DNA of 39,433 nt. It comes from Chryseobacterium contaminans (GTDB lineage: Bacteria > Bacteroidota > Bacteroidia > Flavobacteriales > Weeksellaceae). Below the pieces are notes generated by a model that was given only the letters and a program-made list of their open reading frames with translations, made no database searches and was not told where the DNA came from. A program made the translations under genes and the position numbers. Positions 16,993 through 25,395 of this stretch are shown in pieces; positions within the stretch are counted from its first letter, which is position 1; every line of letters begins with the position of its first letter. The DNA lies in NCBI RefSeq assembly GCF_001684955.1, contig NZ_MAYF01000157.1, positions 1 through 39,433 of the forward strand. The letters are read 5' to 3'.

Positions 16993-17178
16993 TGATTGAC
17001 AAGCAGTTCATCTCTTTCATTATAATAGCCTTATGATCTGCCTCATAAAGGAGGTTATAGATATTTATTAAGTTTGATAAATCTTGGTATTTCATTTCTT
17101 TTAATAATAGCTGGTTGAGTTACCGCTTCCGTATAAAAGCATTATTATTTACTTCCGATAATATATAACATAAATACA

Positions 17179-17940
17179 ATGACTATGGTTCCAAAGGGAA
17201 AAGTAATTATTGCTAATCTTTGCAATAGTGATAACAGGTCCGATTTTTCGGCTGTCTTATCCAACAATAAACAAGCTAGGATTGAGGTGATAACCACAAT
17301 ATTAAAAACCGAAGTGAAAATAAAAGAGCTGTATTGTTCCACCTTTAAGAAGTTGGGATATGAGAATATAGGATTTATGCATATACCCGACAATGAATTT
17401 CTTGAGGGGGATTTTAATAATCGGTTATCACATACAGATATTGTCTGTTTTATGGACGATCATTTTGACATTGTTCATATTCTGAAGCATACATTACTTT
17501 GGGAACCTTTACAGAAGAAATATTTCCTGGATGAAAACTTTCTGGTTATCGGGTTGAATAATGGTGCTTCTTCTCTTGCTGAAATGTTTGTGAAAAGAAA
17601 GGGTATTGGTTGCGGTTTGGGGTTTATTCAGAATTGTATAATGGATTTAGAGAAGGATAATAGCAATAGTTTAAAAAAACTTATATACCACACTATTATC
17701 AATAATAAATACCTGGGTATAAAAATACCAGCGGGAACTTTTTTGATCGTTGATAAAGGGTGTTATGTCTACTGTCGTGGAGAAAAGCCTCTTTTAATTT
17801 TTAACGCAAGGTCAATAGAAAAAAGCAGCATTGAAAAAGTAAAAAGGGGTAAGTCTATTTATGCTAAAAATTTAAAAGGGCAAATATTAAGTCAGGGCAT
17901 TTTCAATATGCATTCAGGTGAATATCAAAGAATTTCATAA
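17179..17940 (+). CDS. cyanophycinase-family (S51) pseudoenzyme
   Basis: A 253-residue paralogue of the next gene, aligned end to end with it (VPKGKVIIANL with IPQGKLLLIGG; ARIEVITTILK with DRIEVITTASS; GLGFIQNCIMD with GWGFINNCIVD). All expected catalytic elements are changed: the nucleophile motif GTSAGA is GLNNGA (Asn127 in place of Ser), the FAGGDQ loop is FMDDHF, and the DTHF histidine segment is DLEKDN. The fold core is kept and the frame is intact, so it is probably a non-catalytic partner or binding protein rather than a pseudogene. Met-1 or Met-3 could be the start. It lies 61 bp upstream of the active-type copy. Confidence 0.75.
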   Translation: MTMVPKGKVIIANLCNSDNRSDFSAVLSNNKQARIEVITTILKTEVKIKELYCSTFKKLGYENIGFMHIPDNEFLEGDFNNRLSHTDIVCFMDDHFDIVHILKHTLLWEPLQKKYFLDENFLVIGLNNGASSLAEMFVKRKGIGCGLGFIQNCIMDLEKDNSNSLKKLIYHTIINNKYLGIKIPAGTFLIVDKGCYVYCRGEKPLLIFNARSIEKSSIEKVKRGKSIYAKNLKGQILSQGIFNMHSGEYQRIS

Positions 17941-18001
17941 GTATAGTCATCAAATCTATGATTAACAGTATTAAATAAATTATAACCCTAAAATTACGAC
18001 T

Positions 18002-18865
18002 ATGATACCCCAAGGAAAATTATTACTTATAGGAGGAAAGGAAAATAAAGAAGATGAAAATAAAGAAATGGAAAGAGAGAATAAAAATTTCTGTCCTAAT
18101 GAAATCCTTAAGCTGTTGACAGACTCTAAAGAGGATAGAATTGAAGTTATCACTACAGCAAGCTCAGACCCAGATAGTATACAAAGTATGTATACCGATG
18201 CCTTTAACAAAATAGGATACTCCAATTATGATTTCCTGGATATCTGTGATGAGCAGATTCACACGGATTATCAGACAAAGCGGATATCAGCAGCAAAAAC
18301 AATCTTTTTTGCAGGTGGAGATCAGAATAGAATTTGTGATGTACTGAAACAGTCAGCCTTACAATATTTGATCAAAGAAAAATACAATAATGAAAAAGGA
18401 TTTACTCTTGCAGGTACCAGTGCTGGAGCTATGTGTATCCCTGATGTGGTTATCCTGGAAGCAGTGAATGGTGAGGCGATGCTGCAAAATGACATAAAGC
18501 TTGATGCTGGGTGGGGATTTATTAATAACTGTATTGTAGACACTCATTTTATTCATAGAGCAAGATTCGGAAGGCTTGCCCATGCAGTTATACTGAACCA
18601 GAATTGTTGGGGGATAGGGCTGGGAGAAGATACCGCCTTATTAATTGAAGAGGGTAATATCGGTACTTGTAAAGGTTCCGGAATGGCATGGCTTATTAAT
18701 GCGAAAAATATAGGCCAGACAAATATTAAAACAGTTAAAAAAGGATGTCCTGTTTTTGCTGAAAATCTTAAAGTCCATATTTTAACGGATAACTGTAAAA
18801 TTAATCTGAGAAAAGGGGTATTTATAGGACAATCGGACAATAATACCATTGCAGAAGAATCCTAG
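18002..18865 (+). CDS. cyanophycinase-like peptidase, family S51
   Basis: A 287-residue serine peptidase-fold protein. It keeps the S51 signatures: GGDQ (105-108), nucleophile elbow GTSAGA with Ser140, DTHFIHRARFGRL (180-192) with the catalytic His182, and GLGEDTALLI (207-216). Characterised relatives cut cyanophycin (poly-Asp with Arg side chains) to beta-Asp-Arg dipeptides; others (peptidase E) cut Asp-X dipeptides. There is no signal peptide, so it acts in the cytoplasm. No cyanophycin synthetase or isoaspartyl dipeptidase is in the window, so the true substrate may be another beta-aspartyl peptide. An insertion of charged residues (KENKEDENKEMERENK, 13-28) replaces a short loop of the paralogue. 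Confidence 0.85.
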   Translation: MIPQGKLLLIGGKENKEDENKEMERENKNFCPNEILKLLTDSKEDRIEVITTASSDPDSIQSMYTDAFNKIGYSNYDFLDICDEQIHTDYQTKRISAAKTIFFAGGDQNRICDVLKQSALQYLIKEKYNNEKGFTLAGTSAGAMCIPDVVILEAVNGEAMLQNDIKLDAGWGFINNCIVDTHFIHRARFGRLAHAVILNQNCWGIGLGEDTALLIEEGNIGTCKGSGMAWLINAKNIGQTNIKTVKKGCPVFAENLKVHILTDNCKINLRKGVFIGQSDNNTIAEES

Positions 18866-19052
18866 TATGGAGGATATGGTCTTTACTTAAGGTCATTATC
18901 ATTTTTATAATCTACAAAGGATTATTGAGTACATAATGTAACTATATAATAACTGCAATAGTAAGCACAATTCATTTTGTTTTATCATGCACTATGATAA
19001 AATATGGTATATGTATGGTATACAATTATGTTAGAGGTATTATAGAAAAATT

Positions 19053-19390
19053 TTATTTTAGGCTTAGTATTTTTTTAATATTTAATTCAATGAAAGAATC
19101 TCTACTACTATTATTTATTCCTGTGACCTTACCTGTAAAATCCTTCTTAAGGATGAAGCGATAACAATTGGTTATACCTGTAAACAATGAAGATACATCA
19201 GTCAGGAGTCCTGAGGTAGTATAACTAAAAATTTCAACCAGATCATGTATATCAAGGAAAACATCTTGTGCTTATCCTTGATTTGTGAAATAATTTGATA
19301 ACTACCAACATACTGGATATTACTAATATCTCGTCATAGTCATTTTTTCCAAAGATGGATACAAAACATGGAAAAAAGTGAAAATCTTAA
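19053..19390 (-). pseudogene. decayed gene in the gap before the TPR-LuxR regulator
   Basis: The 575-bp gap from 18866 to 19440 has no intact gene. On the minus strand, a 72-codon frame ending in TAA at 19053-19055 reads like protein (DVFLDIHDLVEIFSYTTSGL, then LTDVSSLFTGITNCYRFILK). It is closed by a TAA at 19272-19274. Just upstream a different minus frame is protein-like (VSIFGKNDYDEILVISSM), suggesting a frameshift near 19265-19290. No start codon joins the parts, and I do not recognise the family. The remaining gap sequence (18866-19050) is AT-rich with nothing I can name. Confidence 0.4.
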
Positions 19391-19440
19391 ACCGATATTG
19401 GATTTATTGACATTTCATATATAACCTAATATTAAAATCA

Positions 19441-20871
19441 ATGAACATCAAATTCTTTTTTAAGAAAGCAGCCTTATGTCTGCTTCTTTTTTTATGCATT
19501 AAGAATACTGCACAGCCTGCAATTTGGAAGATTGATAGTCTCAGGAAAGAAGCCCATAATACTTGGCTGAAGGAAGGCGATTTTAATAGTTTGCTTTTAA
19601 CTGAGAGAAATTTACTCAATGAGTGTAAGAAGCAAGGATATATCAAAGGAGAAATAAAAGGATATATTAATATTGCTAATGTACTAAGTGGTGTAAACAG
19701 GAATAGAGAAAGCTTACAATTTCTCGATATAGCCCGGAAAAAACTGCTATATCATAATGATGCAGAAACTGAAGCCCATATGAATCACGTATATGGAGTC
19801 AATTACTATTCCCTTGGATTGCATAAAAGAGCATTGGAAAAATTTAATAAGGCTCTTGAAGTAGCCAAAAGAATTTCTGATGAAAAAGCAAGGCAGAAAA
19901 GACAATACTCAGCTTATGACTGGAAACGTTCCTGTTTTCATTTTTTAGGGTTGATGGATTCTGTCTACAGTAATGAACGTAAATGTATGAAATCTCCAAT
20001 GCCAATGCTCTTTATAACTATTGCAGGCAGACATTTCCAAAACAAAAATATTGACTCTGCAGAATATTATATCAACAAGGCTAATCATTTATTATTGACC
20101 AAAAAAAATCCTTTAGAAGGAAAAGCTAATGTATTAAGAGCTTATGGAAGGCTATACATAGAAAAGAAAGATTATAAAAAATCATTACATTATTTATTGA
20201 ACTCATTAGAGATTACCCGTAAGTCGGGGTTCAGAAAAAGAACTTTAGAAACATATAAGCTTCTGGCAACCGCATATAAATGCCTTTATAATATTCAGAA
20301 AGAAAACGAATATTTACTAAAATACACTCAGCTGAATGATAGCCTTCGGGAAAATGAAAGAATAGCTTTGAATTCATCTGTAGAAGATATTTTAAATAGC
20401 CAGCAAGATCACGATACATCAGCCAGTAAGAACTTTTATTATGGTTTTGCCGGTATTATTTTGGTTAGTGCGGCAATAATTATAATGCTTAATAATATTT
20501 ATAAAGCCAGGCAGAAAATACAGGATAATGCAATAAATGAAAAAATACTTGAAAGTGATATGCTTAGAAGAAAACTTGATGGGTTACATCAAGAAGTTGT
20601 TCAGCTTGCTATAAAGTCAGATCCGTCCTTTATTCATAAATTTAGAGAAGCCTACTCGGAGTTTTATAATAATCTGACCACAGAAAATCCAGGTCTTACT
20701 GCAAATGATATTCTTTTTTGTGCTTTTATAAAGTTAAATTTTTCCAATAAGGAGATTGCAGAGTATGCACATCTTTCTATAAGAACTGTAGAATCAAAGA
20801 AATACCGTTTAAAGAAAAAACTGGGTATTTCTGCAGAAATGGATCTTAATAAATGGATTACACAATATTGA
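19441..20871 (+). CDS. membrane-anchored TPR regulator with LuxR-type helix-turn-helix
   Basis: A 476-residue regulator with the layout: signal peptide (1-24), periplasmic tetratricopeptide-like repeats (about 60-310, for example ALEKFNKALEVAKRI and SLHYLLNSLEITRKSG), one membrane helix (333-353, YYGFAGIILVSAAIIIMLNN), a short coiled coil (355-390), and a cytoplasmic LuxR-like HTH at 420-462 (FSNKEIAEYAHLSIRTVESKKYR). This one-component layout is frequent in Flavobacteriia: an outside signal changes the DNA-binding end directly. Its target is unknown. The nearest downstream genes on the same strand, two secreted paralogues from 21144, are candidates, as is the S51 group upstream. The 272-bp gap after it shows only AT-rich promoter-like DNA. 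Confidence 0.85.
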   Translation: MNIKFFFKKAALCLLLFLCIKNTAQPAIWKIDSLRKEAHNTWLKEGDFNSLLLTERNLLNECKKQGYIKGEIKGYINIANVLSGVNRNRESLQFLDIARKKLLYHNDAETEAHMNHVYGVNYYSLGLHKRALEKFNKALEVAKRISDEKARQKRQYSAYDWKRSCFHFLGLMDSVYSNERKCMKSPMPMLFITIAGRHFQNKNIDSAEYYINKANHLLLTKKNPLEGKANVLRAYGRLYIEKKDYKKSLHYLLNSLEITRKSGFRKRTLETYKLLATAYKCLYNIQKENEYLLKYTQLNDSLRENERIALNSSVEDILNSQQDHDTSASKNFYYGFAGIILVSAAIIIMLNNIYKARQKIQDNAINEKILESDMLRRKLDGLHQEVVQLAIKSDPSFIHKFREAYSEFYNNLTTENPGLTANDILFCAFIKLNFSNKEIAEYAHLSIRTVESKKYRLKKKLGISAEMDLNKWITQY

Positions 20872-21143
20872 TTCTTGTATAATAAGCTTATGTATTATTG
20901 TTGCATATTTGATTGTATATCAGTTGTATATGGTGTGCAGTGTAAATGCAGTAGAGAGGCAGTAGGAATGCAGTGCCGTATTTTCCGTATCATCAATTAC
21001 ATTTGCTGTACAAATTGTACACTCTAATCCATTACTACCAAAAACGAATCTTATAAATGCGATCTTATATCAGCAGACAAAGCTTCATGGTGTAAAATCC
21101 TTTCTAGTACTTTCAATACCTAAATAATTTAAATCTTTATCAA

Positions 21144-22064
21144 ATGAAAAAAAATGTAATTATTATCTGTTTATTAATGGCCATGCCTGCAATTGCACAA
21201 GTGGGCATTAATGAAGCAAACCCCTCAGCCATGCTGGATATTAAATCTAAAGGAAATACAGCTTCCACCAAAGCTTTTAAAATCTCCAATGCAGATGGAG
21301 TGGAAATGGTAACGGTTCTTGATAACGGAAATGTAGGAATTAATGTACCAGCTCCTACAGCAAAACTACATACTAATGGTAGTGTACGTTATGAGAACCT
21401 ACCTGTTATTTCAGCAAATTTATCACCACTTGCAGTAAAACCCGACGGAACCCTGGGGACCTATGTGCCGGAACCTACAAAATATCTTTATATGCAGATG
21501 GCCCCTTCCGTTATAACACCTAGTTTCCCGCTTTCCGATACAGGGGTTTATACAAATATCCCACTTAGCTCAGCAGAATCCGTTACAAATACTATTGGTG
21601 CAGGATTTGGTACTGATGCCTCTGCTATATTAGATGTAAGTGGTACCACCGTGGCTGGCTCAAATGTCAGATATATTTCTTTCCCTTTACCCGGTGTTTA
21701 TAAAATTAATCTAAATTATTATACGTCCTGTGCCGGGAACCCTACCGATTCGCTTAACAATATGTTGGGGATAGGAACAGCTTTATTTAAAGCAAGCTCC
21801 GGTTCTACAACATATGTCAGACAGGCTGTTGTACGCTACAATGGGTTGCCAAAGCGAGGTGATACAGGTACGGTGATTGCTGGACCGTACAGTTATTCCT
21901 TGCCCCATACCGTATATCTGGTTTTTGAAACAAAGACGGTTAATGAAAAGATTGCTCTTTTTGTAAATTACGGATTTGGGGATACATATCCTTCAAATGC
22001 CTGTTCCTTTGCTGTACCCGTTGGAATTCCCAATAAAATAATGATGAATATTTCTAAACTGTAA
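21144..22064 (+). CDS. secreted protein with tail-fibre-like N-terminal repeats, copy 1
   Basis: A 306-residue exported protein (signal peptide MKKNVIIICLLMAMPAIAQ). The mature N-terminus has the pattern VGINEANPSAMLDIKSKG and GNVGINVPAPTAKLHTNGSV, repeats that in Bacteroidota and phage proteins form trimeric beta-helical stalks. A conserved linker (NLPVISANLSPLAVKPDGTL) leads to a 190-residue C-terminal globular, beta-rich domain with GVYTNIPLSSAES and EKIALFVNYGFGD. Two Cys (NYYTSCAGN and SNACSF) may form a disulphide. It is followed after 10 bp by a paralogue of the same length, so both are made from one transcript. Adhesion or surface display is possible; no T9SS tail is seen. Confidence 0.78.
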   Translation: MKKNVIIICLLMAMPAIAQVGINEANPSAMLDIKSKGNTASTKAFKISNADGVEMVTVLDNGNVGINVPAPTAKLHTNGSVRYENLPVISANLSPLAVKPDGTLGTYVPEPTKYLYMQMAPSVITPSFPLSDTGVYTNIPLSSAESVTNTIGAGFGTDASAILDVSGTTVAGSNVRYISFPLPGVYKINLNYYTSCAGNPTDSLNNMLGIGTALFKASSGSTTYVRQAVVRYNGLPKRGDTGTVIAGPYSYSLPHTVYLVFETKTVNEKIALFVNYGFGDTYPSNACSFAVPVGIPNKIMMNISKL

Positions 22065-22074
22065 TTACCTTTTT

Positions 22075-22986
22075 ATGAAAAATATATTCATTACATTTCT
22101 TACGGTGACTGGTCTCCATATGTGGGGACAGATAGGTATTAATACAACTTTGCCTTCAGCAGCTCTGGATGTTAATTCCAAAGAAACAACCGCAGATACA
22201 CGTGCTTTTGAAGTGAACAATTCTGACGCTTTACAACTGTTGAAAGTACAAAACAACGGTAATTTAGGGATCAATATCGGAACAGTTCCCGCCAGTGATA
22301 TTTTGCATGCAACAAATGATATAAAGCATGAAGGTTTACCGGTATTGCAACTTCCATATAATGCATTGGCTATCAATTCTTCCGGGGCCGCTGGGGTATC
22401 ACCGGCAGTTACAAAATATTTTTATTTTAAGCGCTCTGCCGCTTTTGCTGACTATTCTTTATTTGATCCTAATGTTTATACAAATATTCCGTTTTCAGAC
22501 GGGGCAGATGTATTGGGAAATACAGTGGGTTTTACGTTTGGAACTGATGCAACAGGAACAGTCAACGGACAGCCTGTGAGCAATATAAAGTACCTGGTTA
22601 TTCCGGAACCTGGTGTTTATCTTTTCGAAATGTACCAAACAGCATATTGTAATAATTTGCCTGCAGTCTCTTCCAATACTGGCCAGGTAATGCTGAAAAC
22701 AGTGTTTGGCACTGCTGGCACTACTGGTTCTGCATACGCTGTCAATACTGTATCTATGGATTATATGATTCCCCGTAGAAATGCTTCCGGCGCTATCTCC
22801 GCTACCAGCTATTCTTATGCGAATCCCCAAAAGCTAATTGTAGCCTATCAGAGTACTGTTGCAAATGAGAAAGTAGCATTATTTATTAATTATGCAGGAG
22901 GAGATAAATTTACTTCCGAGGTCTGCAGTATGAATAAGCCCGCAGGGAGTGATAATTTCGGATATTTAATTGTTACGAAGCTTTAG
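22075..22986 (+). CDS. secreted protein with tail-fibre-like N-terminal repeats, copy 2
   Basis: A 303-residue paralogue of the preceding protein with the same order of elements: signal peptide (MKNIFITFLTVTGLHMWGQ), IGINTTLPSAALDVNSKET, GNLGINIGTVPASDILHATN, linker LPVLQLPYNALAINSSGAAG, then the C-terminal domain with VYTNIPFSDGADV, PGVYLFEMYQTAYCNN and EKVALFINYAGGD. The two Cys are kept. Many positions between motifs differ, so the duplication is not recent. Its transcript ends at the terminator at 23078-23110. Function is unknown; a paired or hetero-oligomeric surface structure is an inference. Confidence 0.78.
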   Translation: MKNIFITFLTVTGLHMWGQIGINTTLPSAALDVNSKETTADTRAFEVNNSDALQLLKVQNNGNLGINIGTVPASDILHATNDIKHEGLPVLQLPYNALAINSSGAAGVSPAVTKYFYFKRSAAFADYSLFDPNVYTNIPFSDGADVLGNTVGFTFGTDATGTVNGQPVSNIKYLVIPEPGVYLFEMYQTAYCNNLPAVSSNTGQVMLKTVFGTAGTTGSAYAVNTVSMDYMIPRRNASGAISATSYSYANPQKLIVAYQSTVANEKVALFINYAGGDKFTSEVCSMNKPAGSDNFGYLIVTKL

Positions 22987-23077
22987 TCATTTCATCTTGT
23001 TCCCCTAGGAGATGATATTGTAATCCATACTAAGGTTTATTTGTAGATCTTAGATTCTAAATACCAAATTGATGATT

Positions 23078-23110
23078 AAACGCAGTATAAAAACTGCGTT
23101 TATTTGTTTA
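23078..23110 (+). terminator. terminator of the paralogue pair
   Basis: A 9-bp perfect stem (23078-23086 with 23093-23101), 6-nt loop and T-rich tail, about 90 bp after the stop codon. Confidence 0.8.
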
Positions 23111-23234
23111 TTATATATGTTTTTAGGCTCATGTTCTGGATATTTAATTATGCATAACCTTCTGTATCTGCGAATACATCCAAATCCTGATTGTAAAATA
23201 TTAAAAGAATAATTTGTATTTTTATTTTCCTTAT

Positions 23235-23309
23235 GGCCGCATAGTTCAATGGATAGAACAAAAGTTTCCTAAACTTTAGATCCAAGTTCGATTCTTGGTG
23301 CGGCTACCA
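23235..23309 (+). tRNA. tRNA-Arg, anticodon CCT
   Basis: A complete cloverleaf can be drawn: acceptor stem GGCCGCA with TGCGGCT (first pair G-U), D stem GTTC/GAAC, anticodon stem AAAGT/ACTTT with loop TTCCTAA (anticodon CCT, reads AGG), variable AGAT, T stem CCAAG/CTTGG with loop TTCGATT, discriminator A at 23306 and an encoded CCA. Confidence 0.92.
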
Positions 23310-23336
23310 TACATCGGTGATGAAATTATCCTTAAA

Positions 23337-23368
23337 AATAAAAGAATCTGCCCTTTAGAGGCAGATTC
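23337..23368 (-). terminator. hairpin with minus-strand T-rich tail
   Basis: A 9-bp perfect stem (23344-23352 with 23360-23368). On the minus strand it is followed by TTTTATTTTTAAG, so it works as a terminator for minus-strand transcripts and would also protect the tRNA's 3' side. Confidence 0.5.
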
Positions 23369-23407
23369 AGTAGATAAGACATCTCATTTTTTTAATTAGA
23401 CAACAAT

Positions 23408-23450
23408 AAAAAAGCACAGCCGACAATGCTGTGCTTAAATTTTTATTTCA
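23408..23450. terminator. bidirectional terminator
   Basis: A 9-bp perfect stem (23412-23420 with 23428-23436) has T-rich sequence on both outer sides. On the minus strand it would end the alpha/beta hydrolase transcript. Confidence 0.65.
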
Positions 23451-23574
23451 AATTTAATTGCAATTTCAAGAGTAGTAAGAAAAGCAAATAAAGTTTCCAC
23501 TTCGATGTTTATTACATAGTAAATGTAGTGATATTTTTAATACGAAATATGAATTTAATGTTAAAATTCACAAG

Positions 23575-23627
23575 TTATCCACAATTTGTTGTGGATAAGT
23601 CTCTTGTTTCTTTCTCAATTATCCACT
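23575..23627. other. cluster of three DnaA boxes, candidate replication origin
   Basis: TTATCCACA at 23575-23583 (exact consensus), its inverse TGTGGATAA at 23590-23598 (exact), and TTATCCACT at 23619-23627 (one mismatch) lie within 53 bp in a gene-free stretch. An AT-rich segment (about 23530-23570) lies next to them and could melt. No dnaA or dnaN gene is in the window, so this is a candidate only. Confidence 0.45.
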
Positions 23628-23650
23628 TAATAACAAAGGAATGCCCTGGA

Positions 23651-24352
23651 TTAGCCTTCTTCAAGGTATTTCAAAACAAAATCATTCAATGCTTTTTTCT
23701 CTTCATCATTGCCCTTATTATCCATATGGCTATGGTTGACAGAGGTAGGTTGAATGGTCATGTGATACTTTTTCTGTTCCTCTTCAGTGGGCAAAACACC
23801 TTCATCAGCAGGATAATCATTGGAACGTAATGAATAAATTTTAGGAATACGTGTTCTTGGAAGGAACATTCTGCGGTTATCCATAGTGATTATTTTATAG
23901 ACTAGACTAGGATGCTGATTTCCAAACAAAGCTACCATATCACCGCCATTAGAGTGTCCGATTAAAGTAACATGTTTATAATCCAGATCCGGATTTGTTT
24001 TTTTAAGTTCATTCAATACAAATAATATGTTGTCGGAACCATTTTGCCAGAAAGGTCTTCTAACCATTTGTAGGTTTCCCTCTACGGGAAGGGGAGCATC
24101 TGTAGTCTGTTCATGCTGAATGCTTACTGTGAAATATCCTTTTGAGGCCAGTTTTTCAGTTAAGTAAGAATATACAAAATAATCGCCGCCCTTATTAAAA
24201 CCATATCCATGATTAAAAATAATAACCTGTTGATTGTGAATTTTCTTATGGGTTTTAGGGAGATAATAGACAACCGGAATTTTGCGGTTTCTGCTTTGGT
24301 CGAATAACGTTAACGTATCCAGCTTTACTTCATAATCATTATCTGAGCTCAT
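23651..24352 (-). CDS. alpha/beta hydrolase
   Basis: A probable cytoplasmic esterase or acyl hydrolase of 233 residues from the ATG at 24352. Key elements are the oxyanion strand-turn VIIFNHGYGFNKGG, the nucleophile elbow GHSNGG (Ser in G-x-S-x-G), and a C-terminal His in VNHSHMD; the acidic residue is not certain. The open frame begins 48 codons earlier (24496), but a TAATTTTG promoter box at 24494-24501 overlaps that first ATG, so the longer form could not be made from this promoter. The stretch is also poorly protein-like, while the ATG at 24352 is preceded by AAGAAAAT. The substrate is unknown. It stands alone, with terminators downstream. Confidence 0.78.
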   Translation of the reverse strand: MSSDNDYEVKLDTLTLFDQSRNRKIPVVYYLPKTHKKIHNQQVIIFNHGYGFNKGGDYFVYSYLTEKLASKGYFTVSIQHEQTTDAPLPVEGNLQMVRRPFWQNGSDNILFVLNELKKTNPDLDYKHVTLIGHSNGGDMVALFGNQHPSLVYKIITMDNRRMFLPRTRIPKIYSLRSNDYPADEGVLPTEEEQKKYHMTIQPTSVNHSHMDNKGNDEEKKALNDFVLKYLEEG

Positions 24353-24493
24353 ATTTTCTTTACAGAACAATTTATAAGAAGGAGAGAGGCAGGAATGAAG
24401 TGTATTACTTTTTTTAATATCATGGTAAAATAGGTTGATTACAAAAATCTGAATTTTCCTGATATAAAGAGGTTGTTTAAAAAATAATTTATC

Positions 24494-24511
24494 CAAAATT
24501 AAGTATCTTTG
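24494..24511. promoter_or_regulatory. divergent promoter boxes
   Basis: TAATTTTG on the minus strand (24494-24501) and TATCTTTG on the plus strand (24504-24511) are both full TAnnTTTG matches, two bases apart. They would serve the alpha/beta hydrolase and the NAD(P)-binding gene respectively; the latter would have a leader of about 180 nt. Confidence 0.4.
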
Positions 24512-24695
24512 TTTTATTAAAATCTTATTATAAATATCATCCGATATCAGGCACTATTCTAAAGCTTGAAAATAAAAGATTCAGAAATTTCTGGACCTGG
24601 TTATCTATTATTTAAATTCAAACTTAATGATGCACAAACCGATCGCTCGTAATTAAGGAGTTTGAATATACCATCATATTTTAAATAAGATCATT

Positions 24696-25340
24696 ATGAA
24701 AACAAATACAATTGCCGTTATTGGCGGCACTGGAAAATCAGGAAAATACCTTGTACAAAAACTTCTGAATAAAGGATATTCCTTAAAACTATTGCTAAGA
24801 AATCCAGAAAATTTTATTCTTAATAATCCTTTAATTGAGATTATAACAGGAGATGTGAGGGATGGAGAAGCAGTACATTCGCTCATTAATAGCTGTGATG
24901 TTGTGATAAGTACTTTGGGACAGCCAAAAGGAGAGAAGTCTATCTTCAGTGATGCTGCAAAAAATATCATACAGGCAATGAATGATTATGGAATCAAAAG
25001 ATATATAGTAACAACAGGATTGAGTGTAAATACAGAAGTGGATTGTAAAAATAATCATGTAAAAATGGCTACGGAATGGATGTATCAGAATTACCCTGAA
25101 ACAACATCAGATAAACAGAAAGAATATGAACTTCTTTCAGAAAGTAGCCTGGACTGGACTTTGGTACGGTTGCCACTTATCAGTTTGACAGATCAAAGTT
25201 TTGCTGCAGAAACAAGTCTCATTGATTGTAAAGGTGAAAATATCAGTGCTACAGATCTTGCCGAATTTTTGGTATCACAGATCGAAGATGCTGCTTACAT
25301 TAAAAAGAGTCCATTTTTATACAATATTGAAAGCCTATAA
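24696..25340 (+). CDS. NAD(P)-binding protein, atypical SDR
   Basis: A 214-residue single-domain Rossmann protein. The N-terminal IAVIGGTGKSGKYLVQKLL (7-25) holds the GxxGxxG dinucleotide motif, followed by a second strand ending in LLLRNPENF and the strand VVISTLGQP near residue 73. It belongs with NmrA-like/NAD(P)H-binding (DUF2867 or YwnB-type) proteins, which act as reductases or redox sensors. There is no YxxxK catalytic pair, as usual for this branch. The region from 24512 to 24695 is a leader-like gap with no gene. It is monocistronic, ending at a strong bidirectional terminator shared with uvrA. Confidence 0.82.
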   Translation: MKTNTIAVIGGTGKSGKYLVQKLLNKGYSLKLLLRNPENFILNNPLIEIITGDVRDGEAVHSLINSCDVVISTLGQPKGEKSIFSDAAKNIIQAMNDYGIKRYIVTTGLSVNTEVDCKNNHVKMATEWMYQNYPETTSDKQKEYELLSESSLDWTLVRLPLISLTDQSFAAETSLIDCKGENISATDLAEFLVSQIEDAAYIKKSPFLYNIESL

Positions 25341-25360
25341 ATACAATTTAGAATATAAAA

Positions 25361-25395
25361 AGACAGAGAGCCGTTGAGCTCTCTGTTTTATTTTT
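25361..25395. terminator. bidirectional terminator between the SDR gene and uvrA
   Basis: A 9-bp perfect stem (25363-25371 with 25378-25386) is followed by T-rich tails on both strands. It overlaps the last codon of uvrA. Confidence 0.8.

Noticed and set aside
23575..23598. Inverted repeat read as a simple terminator
   Set aside because: It forms a 10-bp stem, but no T-run follows on either strand, both arms are exact DnaA boxes, and better terminators lie at 23408-23450. It is kept as a DnaA-box cluster, with the alternative stated.
24353..24496. 48-codon N-terminal extension of the alpha/beta hydrolase
   Set aside because: A TAnnTTTG box overlaps its ATG, and the residues do not resemble a signal peptide or domain.
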